From contig JAEUTG010000011.1 in assembly GCA_016788045.1 (NCBI GenBank), positions 1-62,955 on the forward strand: a DNA stretch of 62,955 bases. Direction: 5' to 3'. Positions within the stretch are counted from its first letter, which is position 1, and each line of letters begins with the position of its first letter. Source of the DNA: Bacteroidales bacterium. GTDB lineage: Bacteria > Bacteroidota > Bacteroidia > Bacteroidales > Lentimicrobiaceae. The position numbers were made by a program, and so were the translations under genes. Positions 61,882 through 62,955 of this stretch are shown here, piece after piece. The notes beneath the pieces are model-generated. The model saw nothing but the letters and a program-made list of their open reading frames with translations, had not been told where the DNA came from and ran no database searches.

Positions 61882-62751
61882 ATGAGAGTTAAACAATTCG
61901 GGGGACTGCCTGAGCAAAATTCACTATTCGAAAATGCTAAGGCGGTGATTCTTCCGGTGCCTTTTGAAGCTGGCACCAATTGGATTAAAGGAACTGACAA
62001 AGGGCCTGAAGCCCTGATTGAAGCCTCGGCTTCCATGCACCTGTATGACATACAGGCTGATTTTGAGCTTATTAAGATAGGAATACATACTGCCGAAGCA
62101 GTCAAGGAAGGCAAATCGCACGAGAAGATGGTCAAAGAGGTGGAAACCCGCACCATGCAGCTTCTCAAAAAGAAAAAGTTACCGGTAATCATTGGCGGTG
62201 AGCATTCTGTTGGCATCGGGTCAATCAAGGCTTGCGCCGAATATTACAAGGAGAAGGATTTCTGTGTGTTACAGCTTGGGGCACATGCAAACCAACGTTT
62301 AACTTTCAACGGCTCTTCCTATCATCATAGTTGCGTCATGGCCAGGGCCGCCGAGCTGGCTCCGGTATTACAGGTCGGCATCCGTAGCATGAGCGCCGAA
62401 GAAGCCGACCGCATCATCCCCGAAAGGGTATTTTATGCCCACAACATCCTCGACAGCAACAAAACGTGGATGTATGACTTTTTGAACAAGCTCGATAAGA
62501 ATGTCTATATCTCTGTAGATCTTGATATTTTTGAACCTTCGGTGATGGCTGCAGTACCCAATCCTGAACCCGGCGGCCTGGGCTGGTATCAGGTTATTGA
62601 TATCCTGAAAACTGTTAGCGAAAAGTCCAATATCGTCGGCTTTGATGTTACCGGACTATGCCCCATTAAATACAACAAAGCCCCGAATCTGCTGGCTGCC
62701 AGACTCGTTGCTCAATTGCTGACCTTCAGGTTTGCCGGAACAGTCAAGTAA
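61882..62751 (+). CDS. Agmatinase/arginase-family protein with degenerate active site
   Basis: A 289-residue ureohydrolase-fold protein. Fold landmarks are clear: VPFEAGTNWIKGTDKGPEAL, GGEHSVGIGSI (His108), SVDLDIFEPS (Asp213, Asp215), NPEPGGLGWYQV and FDVTGLCP. However, the metal motif DAHxD reads G133-A-H135-A-N137, so two of six Mn ligands are lost (GGG and AAC codons). The catalytic Glu expected at the DVVELCP-type position is Gly258. The third Asp of the SxDxDxxDP motif is Glu218. With a bridging ligand missing, Mn-dependent hydrolysis is not expected. It follows speA by 108 bp across a hairpin, where an active agmatinase would be expected. The open frame argues for a kept non-catalytic role, for example as a regulator or partner of the decarboxylase; that is inference. 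Confidence 0.88.
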   Translation: MRVKQFGGLPEQNSLFENAKAVILPVPFEAGTNWIKGTDKGPEALIEASASMHLYDIQADFELIKIGIHTAEAVKEGKSHEKMVKEVETRTMQLLKKKKLPVIIGGEHSVGIGSIKACAEYYKEKDFCVLQLGAHANQRLTFNGSSYHHSCVMARAAELAPVLQVGIRSMSAEEADRIIPERVFYAHNILDSNKTWMYDFLNKLDKNVYISVDLDIFEPSVMAAVPNPEPGGLGWYQVIDILKTVSEKSNIVGFDVTGLCPIKYNKAPNLLAARLVAQLLTFRFAGTVK

Positions 62752-62955
62752 AACTACACTTCCAACAAATTACGGATTTTGTTACCTGGTTGCTTGACGT
62801 GGTGACTGATTGTATAGGATTCTGCGGCTTAATAGACAAAATTCAGGCTGTAATTAGCTTCGAGCCTTACAAAGACATAGCTTTGGTGAATTTGAAAGCT
62901 ATGAACAAAAAAAATGCTTTTACTGCAATGGTCCAAGAACCAAGAAAAATGGTCA
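62752..62955. other. Right-edge region with possible truncated transposase-like start
   Basis: After the agmatinase-like gene, one plus-strand frame (open from 62859 to the window end) reads QKKCFYCNGPRTKKNG, a CxxC knuckle followed by basic residues and KNG. This resembles the N-terminal zinc ribbon of several insertion-sequence transposases (CPxCGxxxxxKNG). No in-frame ATG lies upstream of it, and the second half is outside the window, so this is a lead only. Confidence 0.3.

Noticed and set aside
61882..62751. Simple annotation as active agmatinase
   Set aside because: Two metal-binding Asp residues and the catalytic Glu are substituted, so only the fold is supported.

Overview
The window reads as a chromosomal segment of a Bacteroidota (Bacteroidetes) bacterium, probably Bacteroidales-like or a relative. 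The support is: many proteins with an N-terminal signal peptide plus a roughly 80-residue C-terminal type IX secretion (T9SS) sorting domain ending in a K-L-hydrophobic tail; gingipain-type C25 peptidases; GH92; TIGR03032; a sigma-54 response regulator beside a MacB/FtsX-type exporter; near absence of Shine-Dalgarno sequences; and Bacteroidetes-type -7 boxes (TAnnTTTG) upstream of several genes. No rRNA, tRNA, CRISPR array or complete insertion sequence was seen.

Layout. 1-4.1 kb: an LRR/L-domain-like T9SS cargo protein, a class II Fic protein under a striking double-palindrome operator, and an orphan contractile-tail tube protein. 4.1-31.1 kb: an all-minus-strand secretome island with one S8, two C1, two C25 and one M14 peptidase, a BNR/Asp-box protein and an FG-GAP/VCBS protein, all T9SS cargo. 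A SGNH/AlgX-like protein and a TIGR03032 protein are interspersed. The island proteins share modules (an approximately 140-residue MAM-like domain in three of them) and even a duplicated 99-bp gene-end-plus-terminator block. 31.2-37.2 kb: an atypical ROK kinase, a zinc-ribbon protein, a secreted coiled-coil protein and two uncharacterised secreted proteins. 37-41.3 kb: a 39-residue membrane protein, a GH92 mannosidase, and a sulfide:quinone oxidoreductase with a 52-residue companion. 41.7-50.2 kb: DNA polymerase I, small hypotheticals, three tandem tail-less SSB paralogues, a lipocalin lipoprotein and PhoH2 (PIN plus PhoH). 50.2-52.4 kb: an overlapping nitroreductase, M28 peptidase and RibD/DHFR-like operon. 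52.4-59.9 kb: a divergent locus with a sigma-54 two-component system on one side and an HlyD-ABC ATPase-permease exporter on the other. 60.4-62.8 kb: PLP arginine decarboxylase followed by an agmatinase-family protein whose metal-binding and catalytic residues are largely lost. The right edge carries a possible transposase-like zinc-ribbon start.

The genes suggest a proteolytic, protein-scavenging lifestyle, with peptidases exported by T9SS, the GH92 enzyme acting on mannosidic glycans, and SQR linking sulfide to the quinone pool. The least ordinary signals are the apparent agmatinase pseudoenzyme next to speA, the Fic operator pair, the Ca-loop insertion in the two C1 peptidases that flank an AlgX-like protein, and the ssb triplet. 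All functional calls come from reading the sequence; no database search was run.
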